Below are positions 12,001 through 27,000 of a stretch of DNA of 64,000 bases, one piece after another; the first letter of the stretch is position 1, and each line of letters begins with the position of its first letter. The notes under the pieces were generated by a model. The model did no database searches and had not been told where the DNA came from. It saw only the letters and a list, made by a program, of their open reading frames with translations. Source of the stretch: Mytilus californianus (lineage: Eukaryota > Mollusca > Bivalvia > Mytilida > Mytilidae). The stretch is from the NCBI RefSeq assembly GCF_021869535.1, contig NW_026262659.1, positions 2,356,001 through 2,420,000 on the forward strand. Direction: 5' to 3'. A program made the position numbers and the translations under genes.

Positions 12001-15000
12001 CCTCTAACTGTGGTATTGTAATAATATCACTTTTATGCAGTATTATTTACTTTCAATGGCATTATGGTACAAGAATTATTCTGAACACATTATGAACCTG
12101 TTTTTTTTTTTTAAATTTTGGTTTATTTGTATGATTCAGAGTTAAGTGTGGCATACATTTCGCTCAACTAGTATACATTATTGTTTAGGAGCCAGCTGAA
12201 GCCTGCCTCCTGGTGAGGGATTTCTTGCTGCATTGAAGACTATTGGTGGCCTTGAGCTGTTTTCTGCTCTTTGGTCAGGTTTTTGTCTCTTCAACACAAT
12301 CCCTGTTTCCATTCTCTATTCTATTCATATCTTTCTATAACTTGAACTGTTAATGTGAATATATTTTCGCCTAATTTGATTTTATACAAGATATTAGTGA
12401 CTTATGATTGCAATATTTACTTTTTCAGGAGAGTCCTTAGGAAGAAGTTACTTTTCTCTAACTTGTTCTGTTTGAAGTATTCTGGTGATGGAGACAGGAA
12501 GGCATACAGAGCCTCACTATGGGCCATCCTTTCATCTTTTAAAATAACCTGTAAATATTAATGAACAGTCAAGCTGTTGTTTAATAGTATACTATCATTG
12601 GAGAATGGGGACTGAATAGAAACTATTTCAAAAATTAAATTCATTTATCTATTTTTAAGGAGAAAATGCACAGGATATATTATTATTGCTATTTTCTATA
12701 GATTACATTGAATATTTCTGTGTGATAATTTTCCATCTCATGCTACTCAAGTTTCTCTGTTTAGTAAAATGAAATTATGATGTCATAAGCCCACCATCAT
12801 TAACATTGCGTAGGAAAATAGGAATAAACAGACTATCAGTATGGTCGTTTAAACTTGATGCTCTTTGATGAGATTGTAGCTGAGAAACTCCCTTTCTTAT
12901 TTGGAAACAGATATAATTGTAAGATACTTTTTCCAAATGATATTACTATACTTATATAAAAGATGTGGTATGATTGTCAATAAGATAATTATCCAACAAA
13001 TGTGGAGTTCAAATGAAGTGGGTCTAAGCAACTATAGATCACCATATGGCCTTTAACAACAAGAAAAACCCATATTGTATTGTTGGATTTAATAGGCCTG
13101 ACATGAAAAATGTGAAACAATTCAAATGTGAAAAATTAAGGCCTATATAATTTATAACAATACTATTTATAAAAAACAAATATGATAGATATGAGCCACA
13201 ACAACAACCACTGAACTTCAGACTCCCGACTTGGGACAGGCACATACCGAATGTGTAATATACTTGCCTAGATAATTATATGAAATCATTCCATTTTTCC
13301 AAAATATTATCTATGTGCTCAAATTATTTATTTAACCTAACCTTCCAGTCTGAATATTTGATCAGTTGATGTGTAATGCCCACATCTAATGTAACATACT
13401 ATATGATTAAACAGATTCATGGTAAACATCTAAATTAGTTGAAAATATAAGAAGAATGTGTCTGAGGACCCGGAGGCCCTCTTTCAAGCTTTGCAATTTT
13501 CCAAGTTAAAAAGGGGCATAACTGTAGAACGGTAAATAACTCACAACCCAAATTCGAACTCTGTCTACGTGTTGTGGTTCTTAGCCTTGTGTATTAGTTT
13601 CATAAAATTTGGATGAGATTAACTTGAGTTTGAGTGCGGAAAAGAAAATATTTGCAAGTACCAAGTTATAAGGATCATAACTCTAGAATGGTAAGGGACT
13701 CACTGCCCAAATTCGAACTCTGTCTGCCAGTTTGGTTCTTAGCATTGTGTATGAGTTTCATAAAATTTCCATGAGGCAAACTTCAGTAAGAGTGCGAAAA
13801 GGAAATGGGATGGACAGAAGGACAGACAGACGGAAGGAGGGACAGAAGGACGGTCAAAGGTAACACTTAATGCCTCTGTTGCCTACGGTGGGGGCATGAA
13901 AAAGGAAAGAATACAGAATTGTCTCCCTTATACAACATTTCATTTTACTGCTATAATAAAGTTAATTGGAGAATGGGGATTGAACTTTTATAATTCTTTT
14001 AATTCTGCTGTATTTTCACTTTTATACTTTTTTAATTGGAATAATTATTGATAGAAACTAAAACAATACTAGTTCTGTAAATAAAAGTTTACTTTACTAT
14101 ATAAATAATTGTTCTGTAAAGAACAATGTTCTTCATATATATGATATGGTAAGCCTTTCAATAGAAAAGAATTTCTTAAATTTCTCTTTCCTAGTTCTAA
14201 TTAGACAAATCATTAATCATGTTTTAAAATCCTAACTGCTTGACAAAGCCTGGTATCTTTTATGAGCTTTTGTCACTTTTAAAATTATGGTAAGAAAATT
14301 TCATGTAACTTATTTTAATCATCAAAGACATAAAACTATACACATATTAAAAGTATTTACTTCTAAGTAACTACTGAGTGTCTTTTTACTCTCTTCTATA
14401 AACTTGTCGTCGATGGTGGTAAATCTGCCTGCTGATGGAATGTCTTTCTTCTTCAACCAGGGACCTATCTATAAAACAAATAAAACTAAAAGTAGCCATG
14501 TTAAAATGGAAATTTATGTAAATCATGATTCGTTTTTAAAATACTCAAATACAGATATCTTTATCTACTTCTGGAAAATATCTAGATCTAGAGCAGAAAC
14601 TATCAAAGCCTATATGCTTTAGTTATAATTTCCTTATCAAGCGAGTGTGTCACAATTGAACCTTGATATAAATCTTTAAGTGTTCCACATGCTTTTATAT
14701 ATTTTGATCCCTTAGGGATTTGACTAATTACAAGCTTTCACCATGGGACTTTAAAAGAACTGTTTTTCAATTTCCCCCCAACCGCAGCAAATAATTTATT
14801 TGTTCAAGGGAAATAACTCTACTAAATATTTTCATTTTGAGTGCTCATATAAAATTGAGAATGGAAATGGGGAATGTGTCAAAGAGACAACAACCCGACC
14901 ATAGAGCAGACAACAGCCGAAGGCCACCAATGGGTCTTCAATGCAGCGAGAAACTCCCGCACCCGGAGGCGTCCTACAGCTGGCCCCTAAACAAATATGT

Positions 15001-18000
15001 ATACTAGTTCAGTGATAATGGACGTCATACTAAACTCTAAATTATACACAAGAAACTAAAATTAAAAATGATACAGGACTAACAAAGGCCAGAGGCTCCT
15101 GACTTGGGACAGGCGCAAAAATGCGGCGGGGTTAAACATGTTTTATGAGATCTCAACCCTCCCCCTATACCTCTAGCCAATGTAGAAAAAACAAACGTAC
15201 AACAGTACGCACAGTAAAACTCAGTTTAAGAGAAGTCCGAGTCCGATGTCAGAATAGGAAACAAAAGAAAATAAACAAAATGACAATAATACATAAATAA
15301 CAACAGACTACTAGCAGTTACTGACATGCCAGCTCCAGACCTCAATTAAACTGATTGAAAGATTATGTCTTCATCATATGAATATCAGGCACAATCCCTC
15401 CTGTTAGGGGTTTAGTATTATACCGTCATAAAATATATGAGAAGAACATAACCCGTGTCATGCCAACAACTGGTTTTAGAATAAATATGTTTAATTCCGA
15501 TGCAAAGACCCTATAAGTGAATCAATATTAAAGCCAAAATATGCAATTTTTAATGAACTGACAACAGTATCGTAACTATATCCCTTCTTAATAAGTCTGT
15601 TTAAAGGTTTTGTTAGCTTTTGAGGTGAATACTGACATTTTTGTGCTTTGTAAAGAATATTACCATAAAAGATTGGATGTGAAATACCCGAACGTATAAG
15701 ATGTCTGCATGTTGAGTTATATTTACGAATTATGTCCTTATACCGATGATAAAATTTAGTAAATGTTTTGACTAGTTTATGATATCGAAAACCCTGGTGT
15801 AATAATTTTTCAGTAATATATAAATTTCTCTCGCTAAAATCTAATACGTTGTTACATACACGAGCGAATCGTACAAGTTGAGATATATAAACACCATAAG
15901 ATGGTGACAAGGGAACATCACCATCTAAAAATGGATAATTAACGATAGAAAATGAAAAATCATCTCTTTTGTCATAAATTTTTGTATTAAGCTTCCCGTT
16001 AATGATATAGATATAAATGTTTGATATATTTTTCACAAAAATCCAACAAAATCCAACACGAAATGAGGTGTTCAATTTTACAGATCATTTACATTTTTCA
16101 AGTGTCATCAGTTCTTACATTTAAACTTATTCAAAACATTGATGATATATCTATACACACAATAATTGATTACTATACACCTAAAATGTACCTGACACAA
16201 TTGTTCATTCAGAGTATGGAATTCTGCTAAATTCCTAGATACAGTCCATCCATTTGAACTGTTCTGTAGATTCTGGCTGCCTTCATCTCCTCCAGTTAAA
16301 TAAACAACCAAAACATAAACCAATATCTTCTTATCTTGTTCCTCTACTAACTGAAGAAGATAAAAACATAAACCAATATCTTCTTATCTTGTTCCTCTAC
16401 TAACTGAAGAAGATAAAAACATAAACCAATATCTTCTTATCTTGTTCCTCTACTAACTGAAGAAGATAAAAACATAAACCAATATCTTCTTATCTTGTTC
16501 CTCTACTAACTGAAGAAGATAAAAACATAAACCAATATCTTCTTATCTTGTTCATCTACTAACTGAAGAAGATAAAAACATAAACCAATATCTTCTTATC
16601 TTGTTCCTCTACTAACTGAAGAAGATAAAAACATAAACCAATATCTTCTTATCTTGTTCATCTACTAACTGAAGAAGATAAAAACATAAACCAGTATCTT
16701 CTTATCTTGTTCCTCTACTAACTGAAGAAGGCTTGGTATGTTAAGATTCTTTTAAGCTTTCATTAAAAAAAACATTCAACTGTTTCGGTTTTCAAACCAT
16801 AACATGTTTAACCCTGCCACATAGTTGTACGGCCTCAGGGAAGATTCGTTTGTAGTTACTTACCATGTTAACCCTCTTTGAATAAAGAATTTGTTATTCT
16901 TGTATTTGATGCAATAGCTATACAGCATAACATTTATGAATTAGTGTCGTTTTAATGATAAAAATTAACATCATTCTTAGTAGGCAACTGGGTAAAACTT
17001 TTGTATTCATTCACTTATAAAATAGTACCATTTCAGACTTGAAATAGGTGAAGTAATTTAAAAACTAACCTCAGCACCATATACATGGACCCTCCATTGT
17101 CCCTGGTTTTCTATCCAGGTCCTGGTCCTCAGTATGTGAGCCTCTCTCATTCTTTTCTCCATTTCTAGATTCTCAAGTTCCTTTTCTATTTCTTTTTCTA
17201 CTTTTTCTTTCTGAAAGTATAATTCTCATCTGTTTTGACTGAACATAAGCATGCACATGTGGTTTCCTATTTCCTGAGCAGGCTGAGGCTTGTCATTTGC
17301 TGTTCTGGTTTTTAGTCTATTTAAGAGTTTGTGTTGATGGAATATCTTAAAATTTCTGTAGATTTTATGAACAAATCCTTCTAAACTCTGCATGATTGGT
17401 GGTTTGTTATAAGATGTAACAACATGTCGTTAATTAAAGATTGTTTTTTACCTTTATACAGCCATCTAATTAAATTGTATTGTGTTTCCTGACTAAATAA
17501 CTCCTGTCTAATAAACAAGATTTCACTACAGTATCATTTTATTCAGTCAGTTGAGTCTATATATGGTGAGTTTTTGTACATTTCATACCTTAGAGTCATT
17601 AGCTGCAGTGGTCTTTGTAGCCCTCGTTGCATGTAAAGCCTGGGTTTTATCCCCTACTTTTTATTTTTAAAAATACCCTACCTTAGAGTCATCAGCTGCA
17701 CTGGTCTTTGTGGCCCTCATTGCATGTAAAGCCTGGGTTTTATCCCCTATTTTCTATTTAAATACCCTACCTTAGAGTCATCAGCTGCTGTGGTCTTTGT
17801 GGCCCTCATTGCATGTAAAGCCTGGGTTTTATTCTCTATTTTCTCGTCCAGCTGTTGGAGTCTCGCCTGAGCCTCGTAGGACTGACTGGCAAACATTTCT
17901 TCATCTTCATCCTCAGGATCAACAAAATGGTCTTTGGGCTCAAACAGCAAGTAATCTGTAGAATAACAATACTATCATCTCAAACTAGAGGCTCTAAAGA

Positions 18001-21000
18001 GCCTGTGTTGCTCACCTAGGTCTATGTGTATGTGTATAATCAACAATGGACTCTCTCCAACATTGTAGACAAGAATAGATATCAAGACAAAAAAATCTTT
18101 TTTGTATTGCTGATCATTTTGTCTGTTTAGTTTCTCTGTATCTTCTTAAGTCTTTGCTCAAAACACAAAAGAGGGTAAACAAACTCTCATTTAATAAAGG
18201 ACAATCACTCCTATGAAGATTGACAGTCTAACAACCATATCGGCAAAATTTGACTTGTTTGTGGATCTTGCCTTGCTGATCATTTTTGTTATTTAAATTT
18301 TCTATTTATCTATTATACTTTTATCATACAATTCAAAATGCAAAAAAATGGTAAATATCGTCATTACAGGGCAATAATTTCAATAAGGAGTCATTGGTAA
18401 AATTTCCTCCGTATTGTCTTAAATGTAGATCTTGTCTTGCTGATAATTTTTGCTTGTTTAAGACAAACAATCATTTTTGCTTGTTTAAGACAAACGACGA
18501 TGACGGACGCCAAGTGATGAGAAAAGCTCATTTGGCCCTTTGGACCAGGTGAGCTAAAAAGTCAATGCAAGCATCCTCATGTCAATCTGCAGACCAACAG
18601 TTGTAAGCCATGGTCATCTATTTGATTGATTTATTGACTTTTGGTGTTTACTGCCACTTTCAGCACTAATGGCTTTATCATGGTGAGCAGGTTTTATTGG
18701 TGCAGGAAGCCATAGGGCCTGGAGAGAATAATGACATTTGGCAGAAATCACAAATTAGACTTAAAAGTTCAAATACAATTTGATCCAAATCAATATATTG
18801 TTTTTAAGCAGTAAATTAGATAATTAATGCCTACAGAACTAAATAGACAGTTTGTATGAACTCAAAATAATATCATCCCTGAGTCACTGATTTCAGATTT
18901 ATTCTAGATAAGACACACTATCATCATATCCAATTAATGGTTATAACAAGAAATATATGAAAAGTAATAAAAATACTCCCCCCTCTTATCCCACTTTTTT
19001 TATCATCAATTACCTGTTTGATTCGATATAATTTTTTCCTTAATGATAGGCATGTTAATAGGGGATCCTTCATATTGCAAAGACAATAAATCATAATCTT
19101 TAATAATATGCTTGGTTTAATTTGGACAAAAGAATCAACAGTTTTGACAGATGGAGTGATTTCACTATACCTCTAAACTTTGTCTGCAGGGTGTATAATA
19201 ATAAATATTCTGTATAACAAACCTTTAGCTGAGTCAGATTTAGCATCGAGAGTACCATCCTCTAAACTTCTGACATATCTATTATATATATCACTCACAA
19301 GGAATGACGGATAATGCTGGGTTTGTAAGATATGTTCAATGGTCACTTGACCTTCATAAAACTTCTCTGGTCCCTGAAATGTAATGCAACATATGTAATG
19401 AAATATGTTCAACTGCATACCAAATATCATTGATTTACCAGAAGTGGTTCCCCTAAAATTAACATAATCACAAACTTTAACAAACTGTTTTTTCATGATT
19501 TACTCGGGCTTAAAATGGAATTTAGAATTAAATTATAAGGAATGACTGTAATATTTTTTCTGTCCATTCGAAATAACATCAAAAATGTGGTGCAAACTTT
19601 GAAATAATACGCTACACAGGTTATTCAGAGTGCACCACATTTTTGATGTTATTTCTTCATAGACAGAAAAAATATTACAGTCATTCCTTAAATATATTGA
19701 ATTTTTAAGTGTTTCCATTTCTTGCTTTCTTATATGCATACCAATCCCGTCCTCTTTCCAAGTTGTTGCTCAGTCTTTCGTTTTCTATGTTGTAATTTGT
19801 GTTTTGTGAACTGTTGTTTGTTTTTTGGTCTTTTTCTTTTTGTGCCATGACGTTGTCAGTTTATTTTCTACTTATGAATCTAATGTCCCTTTGGTATCTA
19901 TTGCCTCTCTTTCTGGGTTAGATGGAGGCAGACATATTGTTGTCCTAACAACAATACCAACAATATAATAGGTACAATGATTATCAAAGGGAGGTAATTT
20001 AAGGGTAGGTTACAATTTTTTGTTTGGTTATCGAAAGAATAATACCAGACTCAAGTTATATGCACCACATTTTCCTTTGCAGGTAACACCTGCCTCAAAT
20101 TAAAATATGATAGTTTTATCTATAGCACTGACTTCATCACTCTCCAAACAAGATCCTGGCACAAACACATACCTGATTACCCAACATAAAAGCTTCCATC
20201 CCTTTGATGATAGTTTTATCCAGTTTTACAATACTATTGCTGCTTGCTATGTACTGTTGATATATTTCACTAGCTTGATGGTGCTGTAGTTTCTGAAAGT
20301 AGAAGATATATTTCAACCTTAATCTAGATGTAATTTCTACAGTATTGTACATGAATATTATAAATGTTTGAAATATTTCTGGTTGTTATTTTTGTAAACA
20401 TAAATCTTGCTATTGTTGACAGATGTATGAAGCATTCATCAGGTTTTTTTTTTATTATTCAAAGAATTATAAGTAAAATTAAAATGAATGGGTGGTTGGG
20501 GTCTAATAAAAGTGTCTCCCATCTTCTTCCATGCATCTACATCTGGAACAGCTCTAAATATCCTACAAGGGTGTAATGAGTGAGATCGCTCGAAATGCAA
20601 TTTTACATAAAATATTTGCTTCCAAGGGTCATAACTCCTCTTAAATAGTTGATGGAAGCTGATTATTAAACTCTTCAAAGATTATGGGCTTTAAAATGCA
20701 ATTTTTACAGAATTAAAATTACCAAGGAAATAACTCTTGTAAAAAAAAATTGACCTGCTCTGATTTTCTTACTCATCTGAGACGTTACTGGTGTTAACCA
20801 TTGATTTAAACTTCATAAAATCGTATAAACAAATGTAGGCTTGAAAGTGCTTACAATGCAATTATAAATATAATAAATAATCCAAGGGGCATATAGTTTA
20901 TCAGCACTGATTTTTGAACTTCTCCAAGACATTGCTGACATAAATTTTATTAAAATTTGGGGAGCTTGAGAGATCTCACAAGCCAGATAAACTGCACCAC

Positions 21001-24000
21001 TTCGAGGCAAGGGAAAACTAGGGGAAAAATTAAGTTATGTAAATATCTCTTCATTATCAAAAGTGTATGAAAATATTACTTTAACAAACCTTGTCCATAT
21101 TCTTCAGTTTTTCAACAGAATTCCAAAACCTGCAAATAATAATTTGAAAATAAATTTCGAAAAGAATTTAAAAAAATAAAATATGATATCCTCAGGAGTT
21201 ACAAAGGATAAAATGTGAGTCTTCTGAGGAAGAGTTGTCACCTGTATTCTCGAAATAATATACACAGAAATTTCATATTTTGGTATGGAGAACCTGACAA
21301 AGCACCAGGTACACATTTTCATATCCTTATGAAAGTTTGGTTGAATTTTCTCCAGCCTTTTTTGAGAAGTTACTGATTAACAAAATTAAATAGCGAAATG
21401 GATGAGGCACACTATCCAAGACAACATAAGTGATCACTTTGTATTTTGGTACAGCTTTGTTGTCCATCAACACATACAGTCAAACCTGCCTTTAGGGTCA
21501 CCCCGTTTCAGTGATCACCTGCCTCTAACGATTACTTTCATACCCTCCCAAACGTTTTCTCTATATAATTTAACTCATTTCATAGGTCACCTAATTTTCA
21601 CACAAAATTGTCATTTCAACTTTAAACTACCATCATCAAAATTATTTTCATGTTTAAAACAACCAAAATATAATCATTACAAAAATATATGTGTTCTGTA
21701 TCGAGGTAAAAATGAGCCATTTGTAACTGAGATTGCATATATGGAGGTGAATTTGTGAACTTCTCATGTTCCACTCCTTTCAGTTTCCATTGAAAATCAT
21801 ATTATCGACTTATTTTTCCACAGATATGAACTATTTCTAATATTTTCCTCAAATTTAGAGCAAAAAAGTTAATCTACTACCGTACCCCATCAATGAATCA
21901 CTATCAGTTCTCTTTAAATATCTGGAGAATTCTTCCCTACCACTGGGACTGTCCATTATCTCTTGAAATGTCAACACCTAAAAAATAATTATACATACTT
22001 AAAGAGATATAGAAAAAAATTAAATAGGATTTTTTTTGTTCAATCATTAATGAAAGTGAAATAGTAACGCAATAATTCACTTTTAGCAGCCAGTTTGGTT
22101 CAGATTTGTCAAAAAAAGCAAAGAAACATCGCAATGAATTATTCACTTGCAAGTGAATAATTCGACCTCATTAAATCCGTATTCATGTGAACTTCAATTG
22201 AACCCCTTAGCTAGAGATGGGTTACGCATGAACTAGGCGTGTTCAGTTATTAAAAAGAAAAGAATGTCAACATTGGAAGTAAAACAAGGGCAAACCATTT
22301 GGTTGACTGATTCGATCTACAAAAACTCATTCTTATACAGGTAAAAATGAATATTAACATATGTTTTAAATCTATAATATGAAATCAAACAGACCTAGAA
22401 AAATCCAATTGCATGAGTATGATATCTATTTATATCTATGTTTATGTTTATATCGGGTTATATGACCGTCAGCAGTCTTCGGAGGTCACCTAGATGGTTA
22501 ATCAGATGGCGTCTAGACTAAAATACACACGAAATGCTGATACCTTTATCGAGTCCGTGCATCGTAAATTGTTTATTTTAGACTTTTATTGATTTGTATA
22601 TACGTTTAAGTATGTTATAAATCACATATGAGAATTTGAGTCAAATTGGTGAACATGAATTTGACAGCTAATGCCCCTTTAACTAATCATATATGTAATA
22701 ATAACAAACTAGAAGCTCTAAAGAGCCTGTGTCGCTGACCTAGGTCTATGTGCATATTCAACAAAATTCACTCTCCAACATTGTAGAATAGAATAGAATT
22801 CATGACAAAAATCTCTTTTTTGTTGATCTTGTATAGCTGATCGTTTTGTCTGTTTAGTTTCTTTATAAGTTTATGCTCAAAACACAAAAGAGGATAAAAA
22901 AATATCCTCGTTTAAGAGTAATCACTCCTATAATGATAGTCTATTAACTATATTTGCAAAATTTGACTTTGATTGTAGATCTTGCCTTGCTGATCATTTT
23001 TGTTATTTACAGTTTCTATTTATCTATAATAAGTCATATCATATAAGGCAAAATACAAAAAAATTGGTAAAAATCGTCATTAAAGTGCAATAACTAAAAT
23101 AAGGAGTCGTCTGACGATTTCCTCCATATTGTGTTCTTGTAGATCTTGCCTTGCTGATTACTTTTGCTAATTTGAGTTTCTATAGATCTATTTCAATTTA
23201 TAGGTTATAAGGCAAAAACGCAAAAAAATGGTAAAAAAACGTCATCAAAGGGCAATAACTCTTATAAAGACTTAAGACACTTATTTTGTACATCTTTTCT
23301 TGCTGATCATTTTTGCATCTGAAAGTTTCTCTTCATCTATTATAGTTTTCAAGATAATAGGCAAAAATTAAAAAAATGGTAAAATTTGTCATTTAATATA
23401 ACTCCTATAAGAAGTCCCCTGACAGTTTTGACATGAATGGACAATTGGTAGAATTCAACATTATGAACATTTCAGCTCTGTCAGATTTTCTATATTCAAA
23501 ACGGATTTCAAAATAATAGACAAATCTTACAATTTACTCCTATTTTCATTTTTAGCCATGTCAGCCATGTTGGTTGGCAGGTCGGGTCATCCGACATATT
23601 TTTTAAACTAGATACCCCAATGATGATTGTGGTTAAGTTTGGTTAAATTTGGTACAGCAGTCACCGAGGAGAAGATTTTTGTAAAAGTTAATGGATGACG
23701 AAGACAGATGATGATGACAGACTACTGACGCCAACTGATGAGAAAAGCTCACTTGGTCCTTTGGTGTAATAGTGATAGAGACAGCCAAGTTAAAGTCCAA
23801 AAAAATTGAAAAAAGTCCTTGAACTTGTTGCAAATAGTTCACTTATTTCTTTAAACAGTATTTAATCAGTTGTCAATGTGAATTTTATGAATAAACATTA
23901 TAATTCATTTCCATTGCCACAATTAGCTATGGTCAATATTTCTTTTAAAGAAAGTTGAATCTCTCATATTTGTTAGTCACAAAATTCGCAAACTGAAAAT

Positions 24001-27000
24001 TTTAAATCAATAGCATGCACTACTGACCAGATAAGTCATACCTTAAAATCAGGCTATACGTTTACCAGAAGAAAAATCTCAGTGACTCATTTACTTAAAG
24101 GTATTCATGAAATTTCTCTGCAAGTTTAATCTTCATCTGCATATTTTGTTTATATAAGTTATCTTCTCAAAACTTGTATCACAGCATCATTGTGTGAATC
24201 AAAAGCTTTTTATTGTGTATTCTGTATGAACTATATCATAGTGACCTACTTTCTGACTCGTTTCCATGGTATCATCCTGAAGATCATAAGCTTTATATTC
24301 TGGACCCCCAAGGTAGTGTAATCTCTTCTCAGATTTGGTTTTGGCAACTGACAACTAAAAATAAAATGAATTGTTTATAGATTATGCTCTTTATATAAAG
24401 ACTACTATTTGTTTTGTTTGGATTTTTATGGGGAAATGGTTTGTCAGGTTGGCTTAAGCAGGATAAATACTTTTTGTTTTGTTTGGGTTTTAAGGGGGAA
24501 ATGGGTTGTCAGGATAAACTCTTTTTGTTTTGTTTGGGTTTTTATGGGGAAATGGGTTGTCAGGTTGGCTTTGGCAGGATAAACTCTTTTTGTTTTCTTA
24601 GGGTTTTTATGGGGAAATGGGTTGTCAGGTTGGCTTTGGCAGGATAAACTCTTTTTGTTTTCTTAGGGTTTTTATGGGGAAATGGGTTGTCAGGTTGGCT
24701 TTGGCAGGATAAACTCATTTTGTTTTGTTCGGGTTTTAAGGGGGAAATGGGTTGTCAGGTTGGCTTTGGCAGGATAAACTCATTTTGTTTTGTTCGGGTT
24801 TTAAGGGGGAAATGGGTTGTCAGGTTGGCTTTGGCAGGATAAATTCTTTTTGTTTTCTTAGGGTTTTTATGGGGAAATGGGTTGTCAGGTTGGCTTTGGC
24901 AGAATAAACTCTTTTCTTTTTGTCTTCACATATCAACAAAAGATTACTACTTTGAAAGGACTTAGGAAGATTTTGTATGATTGCTAATGAGAGAACTATT
25001 CGCCAGAGACCAAACGACATAGATGTAAGCATTTATACAACCATCAACAATAAGATAAACCCATTATGTATATTAAATATAAAAGGTTTTGACATCAATG
25101 ATTGACAAAATGTAGAAGAATTCAAACAAGAAAACTAAAGTCCTTTATATTTATGCTAAAAACAATTAACAAATTAACAAATAAAGTGTTGACACAAAGA
25201 TATGTCTCGCCTGTCGACAGAAAATTCATAAAAATCAATTTGATTGACAGCAACATTGCATATTAATTCGAAGTCACTGGACCCTGACCTAGGGGACAGG
25301 ACTTCAAAATAGTCATCGAACTGATATTAATGCAACTTCATAGAAAATATCATTGATCCCATCACAAGTATTTCCTATCATATCAAACTAACTTAAGCAG
25401 AAAACATAATATTGAAAATTGCTTTTCAATTTAAAGCCGCTAGACCATGACCTAGGGGACCTAAAACTTATATGTACTGATAGTATAAATGCAACTTTAT
25501 AGAAAATATAATTGATCTATATATCACAAATATTCTATTTCACTATCACTGAATTTGACATATCTGGTGCATCTGAAATCACCTCTGCTTTGGGTTCATG
25601 TTGCTCAAACTTAAGCTTGCTATGTAGTGCTTGGCAGACAGTTATTTGTCCTTTCTTTATTTTACATTGCCTTGAAGTTTTTTCTTTGTCTCCTTGGCAC
25701 CTTCTGCCTTTATCTTTATTTTTTATTCTGAAGGTCATTTATATACATGTATTGTCAATTCCAAACACAACATTTCATTACACAAACCTGATTGGTATAT
25801 CTCTTCAGGTTCCTGGCCTTTAGTAATTCTCCTTTCCCAATGCCTGGGGTGGGACTCGTTCTATCTGTAAAATATATCATTTTTAACAAGTCATATAGTA
25901 AAGTTTTTCTATAAGGATATACAGTTGAAACCTTGTTAAAAATTAATGGTCCTGTAGTAAAGAAAAGGTCAACTTCTTATCAAAGAAATCTTCAGGTTTA
26001 GTGTATTGGGAAGTTTTATAATCCATCTTAGAAATGGGTATGGGAAATACTAACTTTTGTTAAGCTCTATTTGTGATGTGACAGGAACAAATACTTCCAC
26101 TATTACTTCACAGATTTTAACATTTTCCAGTCACATTTTATCTTAGATAAACAAAGTTTGAGAGTATGAGTTAATATTAAACTAATTTTTCAACAGTGGA
26201 AGTCGACATGAATTTTAGAACCTTGTTTAACAAGAAAAATATTAAAAGCAGAACTTCATTCTTGTAAAATGACTACTGCAGATTCATTATTATTTGTAGG
26301 ATACCATTTCTTTTTATTTCTTGGGTACATTGGGAACCATAAATTTAAAAGTTCAACAGAAACTATATATAGGAATATGCATATTTTGGCAAAACCACGA
26401 ATTCAAATATCCACGAAAAAAAAGCAAGTTTTCCTCAATCCACGAAAATTGGCACTGAAGAAAATAGATAAATCTACAATAACCTTTCTTGCTGATTCAT
26501 TTCAGATATATTTTCAATTTTCCAAAAGTTTCTCTTCTCAAGTGTTTATACTCAACAAATTATTTCTTTGTTCATAAAGAAATGTACAACACTGATTCAA
26601 ATGTAAACATTGATTATCTTTAAGAGGAATTCTGGTCACTTCGGCACCTGGTCAAATCTGCACCCATTATAGTCATTTTTGAAACTAGTTAAATCGGGAC
26701 CTGGTTAATTCGGCACCAAAGGTAGTTATTTCGGCACCCAAAATTAACATTATGCTTTGCAAGTAAACTATCGAAGACTCCGTTTTTCAAGATTTTTTTT
26801 TAATATTTTCACTCGAGGTTTCAACATTATTTGTTGTGCGTAACAGAAGTTCCAAATGGAAATTTTTAACTTTGTTATAATCAATGGGGCAATACTATCT
26901 GTTCCTATTTGAACTTATATAATAAAGGAACCTCTATTTCATGACAACTGCACATTACTAGTAAACATCGGCTACAAGATTGGTGCCAACGTTATTCATT

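Noticed and set aside
16312..16730. Regular direct repeats resembling a CRISPR array
   Set aside because: Units are contiguous 52 bp tandem copies without unique spacers, in a eukaryotic intron; the unit is an exon border.
21402..21758. 118-codon plus-strand frame
   Set aside because: Antisense within a SNX25 intron; no family match and no conserved motif.
24414..24647. 77-codon Gly/Phe/Trp-rich frame
   Set aside because: Lies in the 65 bp minisatellite; repeats in the peptide mirror the DNA unit.
25535..25738. Lysine-rich frame next to SNX25 exon 8
   Set aside because: Not contiguous in phase with exons 8 or 9 and no match to the SNX25 linker; splice sites fit without it.
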